Positions 10,911 through 22,175 of a DNA stretch of 64,000 nucleotides are shown here, piece by piece. Within the stretch, counting starts at the first letter, position 1, and each line of letters opens with the position of its first letter. The stretch comes from Fragilariopsis cylindrus CCMP1102 (Eukaryota > Bacillariophyta > Bacillariophyceae > Bacillariales > Bacillariaceae). The stretch lies in assembly GCA_900095095.1 (NCBI GenBank), contig FMBT01000518.1, positions 1-64,000 of the forward strand. The letters are read 5' to 3'. A program made the translations under genes and the position numbers. Under the pieces are notes generated by a model. The model was given only the letters and a program-made list of their open reading frames with translations. It had not been told where the DNA came from and searched no databases.

Positions 10911-12913
10911 ATATACATATATGTATATATATTGATTTCATTGTGGTGGGAATTTCAAAATGTTGTGCTGATGATATCTTGTTCGTCGACCTTGTCAATC
11001 TCTAACGAACGACTGCTTTCTACCTTCTTTTTTTTATGAAAAATCTTGAATTTTTCTGAAAACATTCAAATAATAGTATCGAACCAGACAATAAGCAGGC
11101 ACTTGCTCTTAGGGTACGTTTTGAGAGTGGAGGAGCCGCTGGTGCTTCTAGCGATGTGAAAAAGAAGAAACGTGATAATAAATTCCAACCACAATGGGGA
11201 ACTGAAGCAGCTAGAGATCCATCTGCGATGACAGATAAAAGTCCCGAAGATTTGTATGAATACGGCAGTACACTTTTTTCAAGAAAAAATTACGAACATT
11301 GTGCTGATATCTTTGAACTGTCGTGTAAACGTTCAGGAAATACCTTAGGACCGAGCTGTAGCAATGCTGTATATTGTCGTATGATGATAATGGACTATGG
11401 CTTTGTAAGTTGTAGGATAACCACATTATTGTTACTTTATTTCTTCTGGTCATATTTGTACTTTCGTCACTCACATTCTAGTTACTCGTATTCGTTTCGC
11501 AGAACGGGACGGGCTTTGAAAAAGATATGATTAGACTACAGACACTGGCTGAAACAGAAAAATCAAAATGGAGACAAGGGGACCTTGAGAATTTTCAATG
11601 GAAGAGAGCGATGTCGACACATCCACATATGATGTTGGGATATCCTCTTCCTCCCATGTTGAAACGATATGTAGCTGAATCGGTTGCCTATATGGATGAA
11701 ATGATGGCACGAGTTTCTCTAGAGGGAGGTGCACAATCCTTAACGCCACTTCCGGATGATATGCCTTTCGACCCAATATCAGAACGAGAAAAATATGTCA
11801 TGGAAGCGAATCAACTTGACTTTAAAATTAAAGTGGGCTTTGTTGGAAGTGGCTTCAACTCGAAAGCAGTTCTATACTTGTCACAAGATATCTTTCGGTT
11901 TTACGATCGCGATAAAATTGAGATGCATATTTTTTCTTTGGGTCCAGCCGATAATGAAAATTTTATCGACATTGGAATGAGAGGAGTAGACTGGCGTGAA
12001 AGAGTAAGAGAACATGTAGATTTTTTTCATGACAATGAAGAAATCAAGATGGATCACATCGGTTTGGCGAGGTATATTCACGACCAAGGAATTCATATTT
12101 TAATTGAATGGGACGGCTACGCAAGACAGGGCGAAAGAGCGCAAGGTTTAATGGCTTTACGACCAAGTCCGTTGCAAATCCTTCATCAAGAATTTTTGGG
12201 TTGAACCAAAGGATGGTGATTCTCTGAATGAGAGGATTCATTTTTTACCTTGGGAACGAAATCCATTTGATCATCAGGCAAGGAACCAGGACTTTTGTAA
12301 TGTGATGTTAGATTCGCACCCATACAACGGTCACACTGTAGCCCAAGATGCACTTTATGGTGGTGTGCCCATTATTACTCGAAGTGATGGTGATGACATG
12401 AGTTCACGGGTGGTACGTTACACAAAACATACGTATAATGGCCCCGTTTTTTGGTAGATATAAATATCTACAGTACTTGTACTACCGTATACGTCATTTT
12501 GATTTTATTTTTGGTTAAGTTTACGTTACTCACTTTTCTTGTTCTCATTTTGCTTTCAGACAACTTCGGGTAACATTGTTTTAGGATTAGAGGAATTGAA
12601 TGCTTACGATGGATCCCGACAATATGAGGATATTGCTATCGAGTTGGGAAATAACCGAACAAAGTTCAAAGCGGTTCGACGGCAGCTAATTGACACGGCC
12701 CTCCAATCCAATCCAATGCATCCATATTGGGATGCGCCAAGATACGCCAAGAATCTTGAATCAGGCTTGATAGCAGCTTGGGAGCGCTTTCTTGCGGGAA
12801 AAGATCCGGATGTTATTGAAGTTGTAGAATCCACGGAGGCTTCAAGGGGTACCTACGATCAAATCTTAGAAGACAATCCTTCGAATAGGGCGAGTGATCA
12901 CGTCGAACTGTAA
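10448..12913 (+). CDS. GT41-family glycosyltransferase (OGT/SPINDLY-like), core interrupted
   Basis: Related to O-GlcNAc/O-fucose transferases, but with an N-terminal signal anchor (LLLRLLVVVLLLLIAPFAYE, residues about 17-36), so probably in the secretory pathway. Exons are 10448-10845, 11077-11404, 11503-about 12200, about 12200-12412 and 12560-12913; the introns have GTGAGT, GTAAGT and GTACGT donors. TPR-like helices precede the catalytic half (KIKVGFVGSGFNSKAVLY, then ILIEWDGYARQGERAQGLMA and LRPSPLQILHQEFLG). The frame then stops at 12202-12204. Homology resumes in the +1 frame (RIHFLPWERNPFDHQARN, LDSHPYNGHTVAQDALYGGV, MSSRVTTSGNIVLG). The segment that normally separates these blocks, roughly 80-120 residues of the sugar-nucleotide-binding region, is missing. 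This is either a truncated, probably inactive allele or a collapsed assembly. The family call is sound. Confidence 0.8.
10875..10931. repeat. (TA)n/(TATG)n microsatellite in an intron
   Basis: Alternating TA with interspersed TG fills most of 10875-10931, inside intron 1 of the GT41 gene. Confidence 0.85.
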
Positions 12914-13037
12914 AAATAAATAACAATAGTAATAAATAGAGCTTAACAATTACTGAATAGAAAATATATTTTGGAACTTTTCGACTCCCTAATAACTTTT
13001 TAAAATTTATTAAATGAATCGATATCCGTGTTTCTTT

Positions 13038-15829
13038 TTAAGTTGTCATGGCTCCTAGCATATCGCCCCCACTGGCGCTGATAACGTCATACATCTTCCC
13101 CTCCGAAGGAATAGTCTTATCGCCTTCTCCAAACAGCTTCTTTCGATTCATGATCCATTCAAATTCCTCGTCACTGATTTTAATGTCCTCGACATCATTT
13201 GTACCTCTTCCCTGTAAATCCTGGATGTCACTTTGGAGAAGATTCTGCAAATTTTCGAACGTCATGTCACCCTGTGACCTGTGACCTGCCTTGCGGAAAT
13301 CACCGCCAGCGATAGTCATTCTTTCTAATTTCTTTTTCGATACTTGCTTTTCCATCATATCGATGTCAAACAGAGTTACTAGTCAACAAGCGATAAACTG
13401 CAACCGGACGTGTCTGTCCCATGCGATGGCAACGGTCCATTGCTTGCGAGTCTGCGTGAGGGTTCCAGTCGCTGTCAAAAATGATACAAGTGTCTGCACT
13501 AGTTAGATTAATACCTAATCCACCTGCTCGGGTACTAAGCATAAAGACAAAATACCTATCATCGCTGTAGTTGCGCGACCCATCTGCTGCTCCAGTAGTT
13601 TCAGCATTGAATACATCCATGGCAGTTTGTCGGTCATCAATTTTCGTCGAACCATCGATCCGACAGTATTTCCAGTTTCGAAAGTTGAGATAGTCTTCAA
13701 TAATATTAAGAACTTTTGTCATCTGACTAAAGATAAGGACTTGATGACCATCTGTATGAAGTCTATCTAACATACGATCCATCAGAGCAAATTTACCGCT
13801 AGCACGGACCAAAAGTTGAGGATACGATGTCCCGATATGCACTCCTGTTGAGGGATCTAATGGTTCTCCGAACATAAAAGGATGATTGACATTCTTTCGT
13901 TGATTCATCATTTTGTTCGTTTGGCTCAAGTTCTTTCCATCGCCGATTCCCTGTCGCAATAACTCTTCACGGAGAGTCCCCTTCTCGATAAGATCGGCAT
14001 ATCCGAGTTGGAGTCTCGACATACCCGAATAAACAACAACTTCCTTTTTGGGAGGCAACTCCTTCAGGACATCAATCTTAACACGACGCAACAAGAATGG
14101 GCGGAGAATTTCGTGTAACTTTGTAACTGTCTTGTTCTTGCGCTCTTCGGCAATAATGTCTTCTTCAGTTGTTCCGTTATGAGATTTTTGACCAATATCT
14201 TTAAAGCCGAACCACGATTGGAAGACATTCAGATCATCGAATATTTGAGGATTGACAAAGTTGAGTAGTGCCCACAGCTCGTCAAGGGTGTTTTGGATAG
14301 GAGTTCCTGTTAATAACAAACGATTCGACGCATCGAGTTGTTTCAAAGATCGAATCAACATACAGCGATGATTCTTCAGTCGATGTCCCTCATCAACAAT
14401 CACATAAGCAAAAGGACCGAGTTTCTGCAATTTCTTTTGATCACGAATGGCGGTTTCAAATGATGTGATAATCACAGGAAAATTCTTGTCCCTTTTCCCT
14501 TTTGGGTTGAGTGGACCTCGCATCATTTCCTCTCGATCCGCAGCTGCTCCGTGGTATCTACACACAGGTTTGCTAGGTAGCCACTTAATGAATTCTCGGA
14601 CCCAATTGGGAAGAGTTGCTAGTGGCGCTACCACCAGGAAAGGTCCTGTTACTTCCTGTGTTAACAAATGAGCCACTAAACCAATCACTTGGATCGTTTT
14701 GCCGAGACCCATTTCGTCTGCAAGAATACCAGAAACTCCGTTTTCATATAGACTTGCCAACCATCGTACGCCTTCCAATTGGTAATCTTTCAAGGTGCAG
14801 CTTTTCGTTAAATTGGGAGGTTGGACGAAGATTGCTTTTAACTCCTTATTAGTACGAACTTGATTGTCCTTCTCAAAAGCAGATTTCAATGCCTCACCAC
14901 TGTTACCCTTTGTTTTCTTCTTTGATTTACCACCTTTTGAATTTTTCTTTTTGCGTTTTCCTGACTTATCCATTTTTTCTTGTGCTCTTTCGGCCATATC
15001 GGCTTGTAATTGTTCAAGATCGGCTGAAATAAAGGAACTATATTCGGAGGCTTTAGAAAGCAAGAAATCAAGTTGATTTTCCTGTTGATAATAGAAGTGA
15101 AATTGAATATCGACAAGAATTAAAATCGAAAATAAAGATTGTCAATAATGAATGAATGAGTGATGAAAGTGAAGAAAAAGTATGACGTGAACAAGTACAA
15201 GTATAAGTACAAATAGATATATATATATATAGGTGATAGGTATGTTCTCCACTTACCCTTTGATGAACAACCTCGTCCACTGATTCAACTTTCTTTTCTT
15301 CATTTCCAGAATCGTCCATTTTGACATCTCCTTTCGCCAATGCTGATTGGAGTAGCATTGGTGCAGCTTTCGCATCACTGGGTTGTTCATGAGGATGAGC
15401 CATTTCTTCTTGTTCTTCTTTAATTTCAAGAGTAGTAAATAATGCATCTTCTTCGTCAGCTCCTTCCGACTTGACAGATGTCTCATCATCATCATCATCG
15501 CCTTTTGCGTTGTCGTCGTCGTCGCTTGCACTTTTCTTCACAACAACATCGTCGGATGCTGGTGCTACTACTGCGGAACAATTAGTATCCATCGGAGTAG
15601 TAGTAGTAGTAGTAGTATTCGTAGAAGTGCTGGCAATGACCTCGGGTTTAGAATCCTCTGCTGGTGTTACGGAGGATTTAATCACATCTTTGTTCTCAGA
15701 ACAAGCAACAGAAGGGGCGGCGAGAGTGGCAACACCAACATCATCGGCTGCTACAGGAGTCTCACCGTTCTGAGTCACAGGTTGTTGTTGCTCCTGGTTC
15801 GAGGTATTTTCGCTATCAGCTACACTCAT
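13038..15829 (-). CDS. LSH/HELLS/DDM1-type SNF2 chromatin remodeler (one-base frameshift)
   Basis: ATP-dependent nucleosome remodeler of the LSH/DDM1 subfamily, which in animals and plants permits DNA methylation of heterochromatin and silencing of transposons. Exon 1 is 15829-15257, an acidic Ser/Thr-rich N-terminus of 191 residues. Exon 2 runs from 15081, restoring VVHQR|ENQLDFLLSKA. SNF2_N motifs are KDYQLEGVRWL, ILADEMGLGKT, IVDEGHRLKN and LLLTGTPIQNTLDELWALLN. Helicase_C has VLIFSQMTKVLNIIEDYL, STRAGGLGINLT and DRCHRMGQTRPVAVYRLLT. At 13368-13370 an AAA run (TTT on the coding strand) is one base too long. Dropping one base joins LTSNSV to DIDMMEKQVSKKKLERM, the expected family continuation. 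The C-terminal tail then runs to 13038, about 870 residues in all. The frameshift is probably a sequence error. Confidence 0.9.
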
Positions 15830-17456
15830 TGTTTCTTTGTTAATAAGGCACGCGAAATCTATGAAGAGGAGAGTTATACAAGGTTGAATCAAAGATGCCA
15901 CCAACAAGAATAGAGAGAGATTGGATTAGGTTGTCGTACTCGTTTTTCTTTTAGCAAGTATTGTCTATGATCTAGACCTACAGTAATGCTTTTTTGTTAT
16001 TACCACGGTAACGTCATGAAGTGGTACCAAAAATAGAAGGAAAAAGCGAAGATAAAAGGAATGGACAATGGAAAATTGCGCGCTGTTCGTCACGTAGAAA
16101 TACACGGTATGTCGTGTAGTTGTAGCGTTAAAATTCGTAGCATTGCTTGGGGATCCTGCGCGAGAGCGTGGCAGCGAGATTTTTTCTCTCAGTCGGGGAT
16201 AAACACGTCATGAGGATGTAGCAATTGGAAGAACGCGAGAACTTAAGTACTAGTATTTACAACTTTCAAGTTGATGCATGGCAGTGACAATCTACCTACT
16301 TATTGACCACAGGGGAGGAAGTAAGAATTATCGCATCATAACAGCAGCCATTCCGTGGGTAGACCAGAATCAAATAGCAGCAGAAGCTGGATGTAGACCA
16401 GGCTGGATTGAAGCTCACCGCCACAGAGCAGAGATGCTACTAGCTACATCTTTATATCCTCCATTATATTGTCTTCGACACCGCTTTTGTGTTTGAGACA
16501 AGTATATTATATTAGATCAGATACATTATGTGCCACTTTAAATTTCACAAGGACAATCAAAGAAAGGCTGTGGATGGAGACAAAAAAGCTAAGGTATTCT
16601 GATGTGTCACACTAGTAGCAAGGAAGTAGTATGTTATGTCAAGAGCCTTATTTTCAGACTATTTGAAATTGTTCATCATAAAGAAGTGCTGAAGTTTACA
16701 GATCAGGGACAGAATAATGTGCAAATCTAAGTAAGAGGGACTATATCAAATATATAACCTTTGGTACCAGTATCTTTGGGTTTGAATCTACAGCATCAGT
16801 GGGTTTTTGGCTGCTGCCATGAGTTTTTTTGTAAACAACCAGAATAATATAATAATAATAATGTATGAAATGTAAGTTGTTGTGTTAGACTGTGCTTACT
16901 ACCATACCGGTACAGTCTGAATCATGTATACATGTTATCAACAAGATAGAGAGCTGTAGTATTGAATGAGAGAAGAAGTAGATTTCCTTGAAAACATGTG
17001 GCAAGTAATGAGTAATCCAGTCTCATGTGAAATGATCCTTACAACATGCACACACAGATAGCCCAATAATTCAAATGCAGAAAGAGAGACAAGCTACTTT
17101 GGATGAAGATACAACAATAGTCGATGAAATAATGGATATATCCCGTAAAAGCAAGAAACAGTACAAGAGTAACCAAAGAGAAAGATGATATTATGTTCTT
17201 GGAAACTGGTAAAATTAATTGTACAGAGTAAGCATTCTACTGCAGGCATAATTTTTAGTGAGTTCATATTTTTGTTTGCATTGATAATGCTTTCATTTTG
17301 TTCATACATTCTTGTATGAATACTCGTATAAATTAAAGACTATATTAATTCCTTCGTAGCTCTTTCTGTATGCATGTATAAATAATTTGAATTGAATCAT
17401 TGAATCAATCGAATTGAAGATCGAATGAATCAATCTTATTTCGTTCAACAATTTTT
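15830..17456. other. Intergenic region between LSH-like and Rpt2 genes
   Basis: About 1.6 kb with no gene I can support. A 72-codon ORF at 16278-16496 has no recognisable features. The part next to 15830 should contain the promoter of the remodeler gene. Otherwise it is AT-rich sequence without obvious repeats. Confidence 0.55.
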
Positions 17457-18974
17457 TTACAAATAGAGTCCTTCTGGAACATTTCCCTTTTTGCGGTACA
17501 ATGCCTTTTCTTTGGCCTTCACAAAATCTTCTTGGCATACTTTCATTCTACGTTCTCTCAACGCCAACATACCTGCTTCTGTACAGATAGCCTTGATATC
17601 AGCACCACTCACTTCATCACGACTCTGGACAAATTTCTCTAAATCGACCTGTTATTCCAAGGTAAAAATAGTAAACAAAATCAAAACCAAAATAATAGAA
17701 AAGAATTAGTTAACGGGCGTTGAAGAAAAAACCCCAGCAATCCCTCTCGAAGAACGGAAGATCATTACTTTGTGAAAATGTTTTTCCAGAGAGAATATAA
17801 CAACAACAGTACTTACATCATCAGACAATGTCATTCTGTTTGTATGGATATTAAAAATATGACGTTTCGTTTTAATGTCAGGAAGAGGAAATTCAATCTT
17901 ACGATCGATACGACCAGGTCGGATCAATGCAGGATCAAGACTATCAATACGATTAGTTGCCATAATGACCTTGACATCACCACGTTCATCGAAACCATCC
18001 AATTGATTTAGAAGTTCCAGCATTGTACGTTGGATTTCTTTAGTACCACCACTAGAGGAATCGTATCGTTTACTACCAACAGCATCAATTTCATCAATAA
18101 ATACAATTGTTGGACTTAAATCATCCGCGACACGGAATAATTCACGAACTAATTTCGGACCATCACCGAGATATTTTTGGATCAATTCCGATCCAACCAC
18201 ACGTAAAAACGTTGCAGATGTATGATTGGCAACAGCCTTAGCAAGAAGTGTCTTACCCGTACCAGGTTCACCGTATAAGATAACACCCTTCGGTGGTTTG
18301 ATACCAATATCTTCATATAGTTCTGGATGAGCAAGTGGAAGTTCGACCGCCTCCTTAATTTCTTGAATCTGATCTTCAAGGCCACCAATATCTGCATAAC
18401 TTTCAAGAGGTGCCTTTTCAACCTTCATTACGCTCACCATGGGGTCAGTATCATCTGCTAATATACCAACAACACTCATTGTCTTATTGTGCAATAATAC
18501 AGAACATCCCGGATCGAGTAAGTCCTGATTGACACTCGATAGAATATTTACATAATATTCTGGTCCGACAGATGAACTAACAATCGCATGGTTGTCATCA
18601 ATCAGCTCCTCTAGGCTACCCACACCCAATGGCGAGCCACGTAATTCTTCTAACTTTTCACGTTCTTCTTGATCACGTTCTTCCGATGGTTTAAATACTT
18701 CATGGTTACGAATAAATTCTTCCTCCATCAGAAGATAATCTTTCACACGTTCTAATTTTAAAAGACGAAGCTTACATTTCGATGTTGGTAAAATTGTTGG
18801 TGTCTTATTTAATCCAGATGGACCTTTGCGACGACGTCTACGTCCCTGACGGTTCGCAGGACGTGGTTCAAATCGTTTTTTCTTTTTTTTCTTGGCTGCC
18901 TCATCGGCATCTTCCTTTCCGTTACGGTCAGCACCGGGGGGTGGTCCACCTTCTCCACCTGGTATATTACCCAT
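17457..18974 (-). CDS. RPT2: 26S proteasome regulatory ATPase Rpt2 (PSMC1)
   Basis: AAA+ ATPase of the 19S base ring that unfolds ubiquitinated substrates and opens the 20S gate. Exon 1 is 18974-17817 and exon 2 is 17648-17457. The donor GTAAGT after MTLSDD and the CAG acceptor give [13 protein letters not shown] in phase 0, and 449 residues overall. The protein starts MGN, matching the N-myristoylation signal known for Rpt2. Motifs are Walker [18 protein letters not shown], Walker B IVFIDEID, the pore-loop region [18 protein letters not shown], and the arginine-finger segment [17 protein letters not shown]. The C-terminus GLYL fits the gate-opening tail of this subunit. The start ATG at 18974 is the first with the MGN context; upstream in-frame codons look like 5' UTR. 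Confidence 0.97.
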
Positions 18975-19714
18975 GTTTGTTTTGTGTTTTGTTTGTTTGT
19001 TTGGTTCTGTTGTTTCTCGTTTGATGTAATTCAAATGCAAGTGTATTACAACAAATAAAGAATATAATGATAATGTGTTCCCTAGATGGATATCGTTCTT
19101 GGCATTACTGTACAATTATTTTGTTACTGCTCGTTTCGTCGCATGATTTTTCAAACGATGCTCATCGAAAGCAAACGAAAAAAAGAAAGCAGTACGATGT
19201 CATATGTATTAAGCATATAGGGATTATGTATGTATAGTATGTGTACAACTTTTTTCAGAAGTTAGGCTGAACTCCTAGTCGCTTTGAAGGAACGCGCGTA
19301 CCTTTTCATCACGTACGAAATGGGCGACGATGCTTTCGCCTCAACAAAAATAGCAAGACGAAGAATTTTTTGAATCTTGAATCTTGAATCTAGAAAGATG
19401 CTCCCAGCATGCAAGCATCCAACATGCATGCGTGATTGCTTGATGATGCTAAAAGGGTTCTTGTTCTTGCGAGTTCTAGTATGGCAACTTCTAACTTCTA
19501 AACCGCAGCGTAGAGAGAGAGAGAGAGAGCTATTAATTGTGTAATAGGAAATTTCTGCTAACAAGCTAGCTACAATTCATTTACGTTACTGTTTGCCTAA
19601 AGATAATCAAATACAGCACTTTGAACAAAGCGTTATATTCGTAAGCATTCTGAAGTTTCAAAAAAACAAACCACCCACAATAAACAGCTCCTCTAAATAC
19701 TATCTAATACTGAT
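18975..19714. other. Divergent intergenic region between Rpt2 and PLD-like genes
   Basis: About 740 bases separating the starts of two divergently transcribed genes, so it should carry both promoters. A GA microsatellite lies near 19516-19529. A 100-codon minus-strand ORF at 19262-19564 shows no recognisable domain and I do not accept it. Confidence 0.5.
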
Positions 19715-21740
19715 ATGCCATTGTTTTCCCATTTCCGCAAGAAGGTGGGCCTGGATGAGTCCTCTGGTGAGGAATGTAAAGATGCTAGTGCCGGTGATCT
19801 TTCCCATGTAGGGACGGCGGCATATGATGTACTTCGGAAGCATCATAATCATTACCATCATGAATTATGGAACGTCACGAAAGGAAAAGTATGTGAGTTA
19901 CAATACACGCCACGTGATTTCTTTGACCGACATGATCGATCCGATCCTCCGGATGGACATGATGATTGGTTACCAAAAAGAATGGAGGCGAATATCGCAC
20001 GGACAGAAGAATGGTGTGATATCTTAACTCTTGCCCAACCGGATGGTTTGTTTTTAGAGGCATTTAAAAATGGAATTAAGACAATTTGTGAAAAGGAATT
20101 AATTTTAAATCGCAAGATCACGATCCGGATTATGTTTGGTAATGTTCTCGGTATGCCAGTCAACTGTACTAGAGTTATTGATGATTTAACTGCAGATCTG
20201 CCCGCCGATGCCTGCAATAAGATTAATTTGTGGGTTGGTAGTTGGCGTAAAGGTGTGAGTTGGAATCATGCGAAGATTATTGCAGTTGACGGTAAATGCC
20301 TTTGGACCGGTGGCCATAATTGTTGGGATCGACACTATCTCAAATCAAAGTAAGTATGAGTGCTGTAGCAGTTGATGACATTCATTTATCTACACTTTTT
20401 AATGTTATGTCGTATCATTACAAGATTGTTGTGTTGTGTTGTATTCTTCCTCGTTCATTTCAACAAAAACTCTTGAAAATTCTTTCCAAGAGGATGTCTA
20501 TTGTTATTCTGTTTACTTCTTATTTATTCCCTCTTCTGACGTCATTATTTTCTACTACTGCAACTATTGCCTTTTTTTGTTACGATTTATTTATAGTCCC
20601 ACTAATGATTTATCTATCGAAATGGAAGGAAACGTCGCTCGAGATGCACATCGATACGCCAATGCACAGTGGGGATATATTACCAAGAAACAGAATACAG
20701 CATGGGGTCGTTTCGTTGATAGACGTATTCCTGATAGTATGGATGTTCCTCGTACTGCACGTGTGACTGTGTCTGCTTTTCCGGAGGCGACTGCAGCAGA
20801 ATTCCCTCCGTTTTATACAGCCTTAAAACACAAAAAACTTCCCTCGTCTGCAAAACAGCGTGGACCTAGTTCAAGAACTGTTGATCCTGGATTTGTACCA
20901 GTTATTACCATGGGTAGGTATGGTGTGGTACTCAAGAATGCACGCCCCTCCGATGATGCATTTGTTGCCATGTTCAATTCGGCACAAACCATCATCCGCT
21001 GTGCGCTGCAAGACGTTGGCCCGCCATGTATTCCAACTACAAAAATGACATTACCAGGTACGGTATGGCCTGAGAAGTACCTGAATGCAATGGCGCATGC
21101 TATGTGGACGAGAGGCGTGGATGTTGAAATTGTTTTGAGCAATCCGATGAGTATTCCCGATGGTCTTGCAATGAAGGATGCATGTTACGGAATTGGATGG
21201 TCTTGCGTTGACGTTGCAGCAGAGCTTATTAAGTGTATTCAAAAACAATTCCCGGATGCACCCCACAACAAATTAAGAGAGACGGTTCAAGACAACCTCC
21301 GAGTTTGTTTCGTTAGGTGTCGACGTGGGGGATGTAACTACTCGGACGGGGGGACACTAGGTCTCCACAGCAAACATTTCATTATTGATGACGTATGCTG
21401 TTACATTGGATCGCAAAACTTGTACTCGTGTGATTTGGCAGAGTGGGGTGTCGTCATTGATTCGCCGGAAGCCGTAGCCGACATAAAGAAGGACTACTGG
21501 GATAAACTGTGGGAGGTTTCCTACACGAGAGATGACTGCGATGTTGACGAGGTAATGGATGGTCTTGGTATCGACCGCGCTGCTATGAGTAAATTATCGA
21601 TGACCAAGTACGAGCTTCAACAAGCTAAGGATGCAATGAAGGCAAATATACAAGAGTACTATGAAGCCGACGATGACGAAAGCGATGCAAGCGAGGGGGA
21701 AGAAGATGAGGCAGAAAAGAAAAATGAATCATCTAAATAG
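19715..21740 (+). CDS. Phospholipase D superfamily protein with two HKD motifs
   Basis: Exon 1 is 19715-20349 and exon 2 is 20597-21740. The GTAAGT donor and TATAG acceptor in phase 2 restore LKS|NPTNDLSIEMEG, giving 592 residues. Two HxKxxxxD active-site motifs are visible: HAKIIAVDGKCLWTGGHN near residue 184 and HSKHFIIDDVCCYIGSQN near residue 469. This is the arrangement of PLD-superfamily phosphodiesterases and phosphatidyltransferases. No signal peptide or membrane segment is obvious, and the C-terminal 25 residues are highly acidic. PX, PH and C2 domains of classical eukaryotic PLDs are absent, so it resembles the compact bacterial or fungal class. The substrate cannot be told from sequence; phospholipid hydrolysis or transphosphatidylation is the general expectation. 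Confidence 0.85.
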
Positions 21741-22175
21741 ATAAAAGAAAATGTAGGCTGGGAGTGAGCATTCAATTGTTTGTTTAGATGCTATATACTG
21801 ATATTGAAGAATACGAGAAATGTGGATCAGAATTAAGATCGAGTAGGTTGAATATTGAATATAAAACTAAAAGTTGATGTCTGATTTAGTAATCATTTGT
21901 TCTTACAGACTTTCCTATAGCTTGGCATCAAGTCAGCGAAATAAGACCCCAACGCTTTTCGTTAAACTCGTTATGAAAATAGTTAGGTAGTAGGTATTAC
22001 TCTCTTAAGAAATGCTTAAGTACGGTATGTTATTATTTACCCCCCAAGACAACTAAACAATCTACTATTAAATACATTGTAATTATAAATCCTTTGCTAT
22101 ATCCAGTCACCATTCTCTCCATTACGTCTTGTTATCTACTGTATCTTTGTGCATTTTTCGACACTGGACATCCGA
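21741..22175. other. Convergent intergenic region
   Basis: About 435 AT-rich bases between the 3' ends of the PLD-like gene and the cobalamin-binding-fold gene. I see no gene and no strong hairpin. Confidence 0.5.

Noticed and set aside
16278-16496. 72-codon plus-strand ORF
   Set aside because: No recognisable motif, no supporting context, and of a length expected by chance in 1.6 kb of intergenic DNA.
19262-19564. 100-codon minus-strand ORF between Rpt2 and the PLD-like gene
   Set aside because: Low-complexity Ser/Arg content produced partly by a GA repeat; lies in a divergent promoter region.
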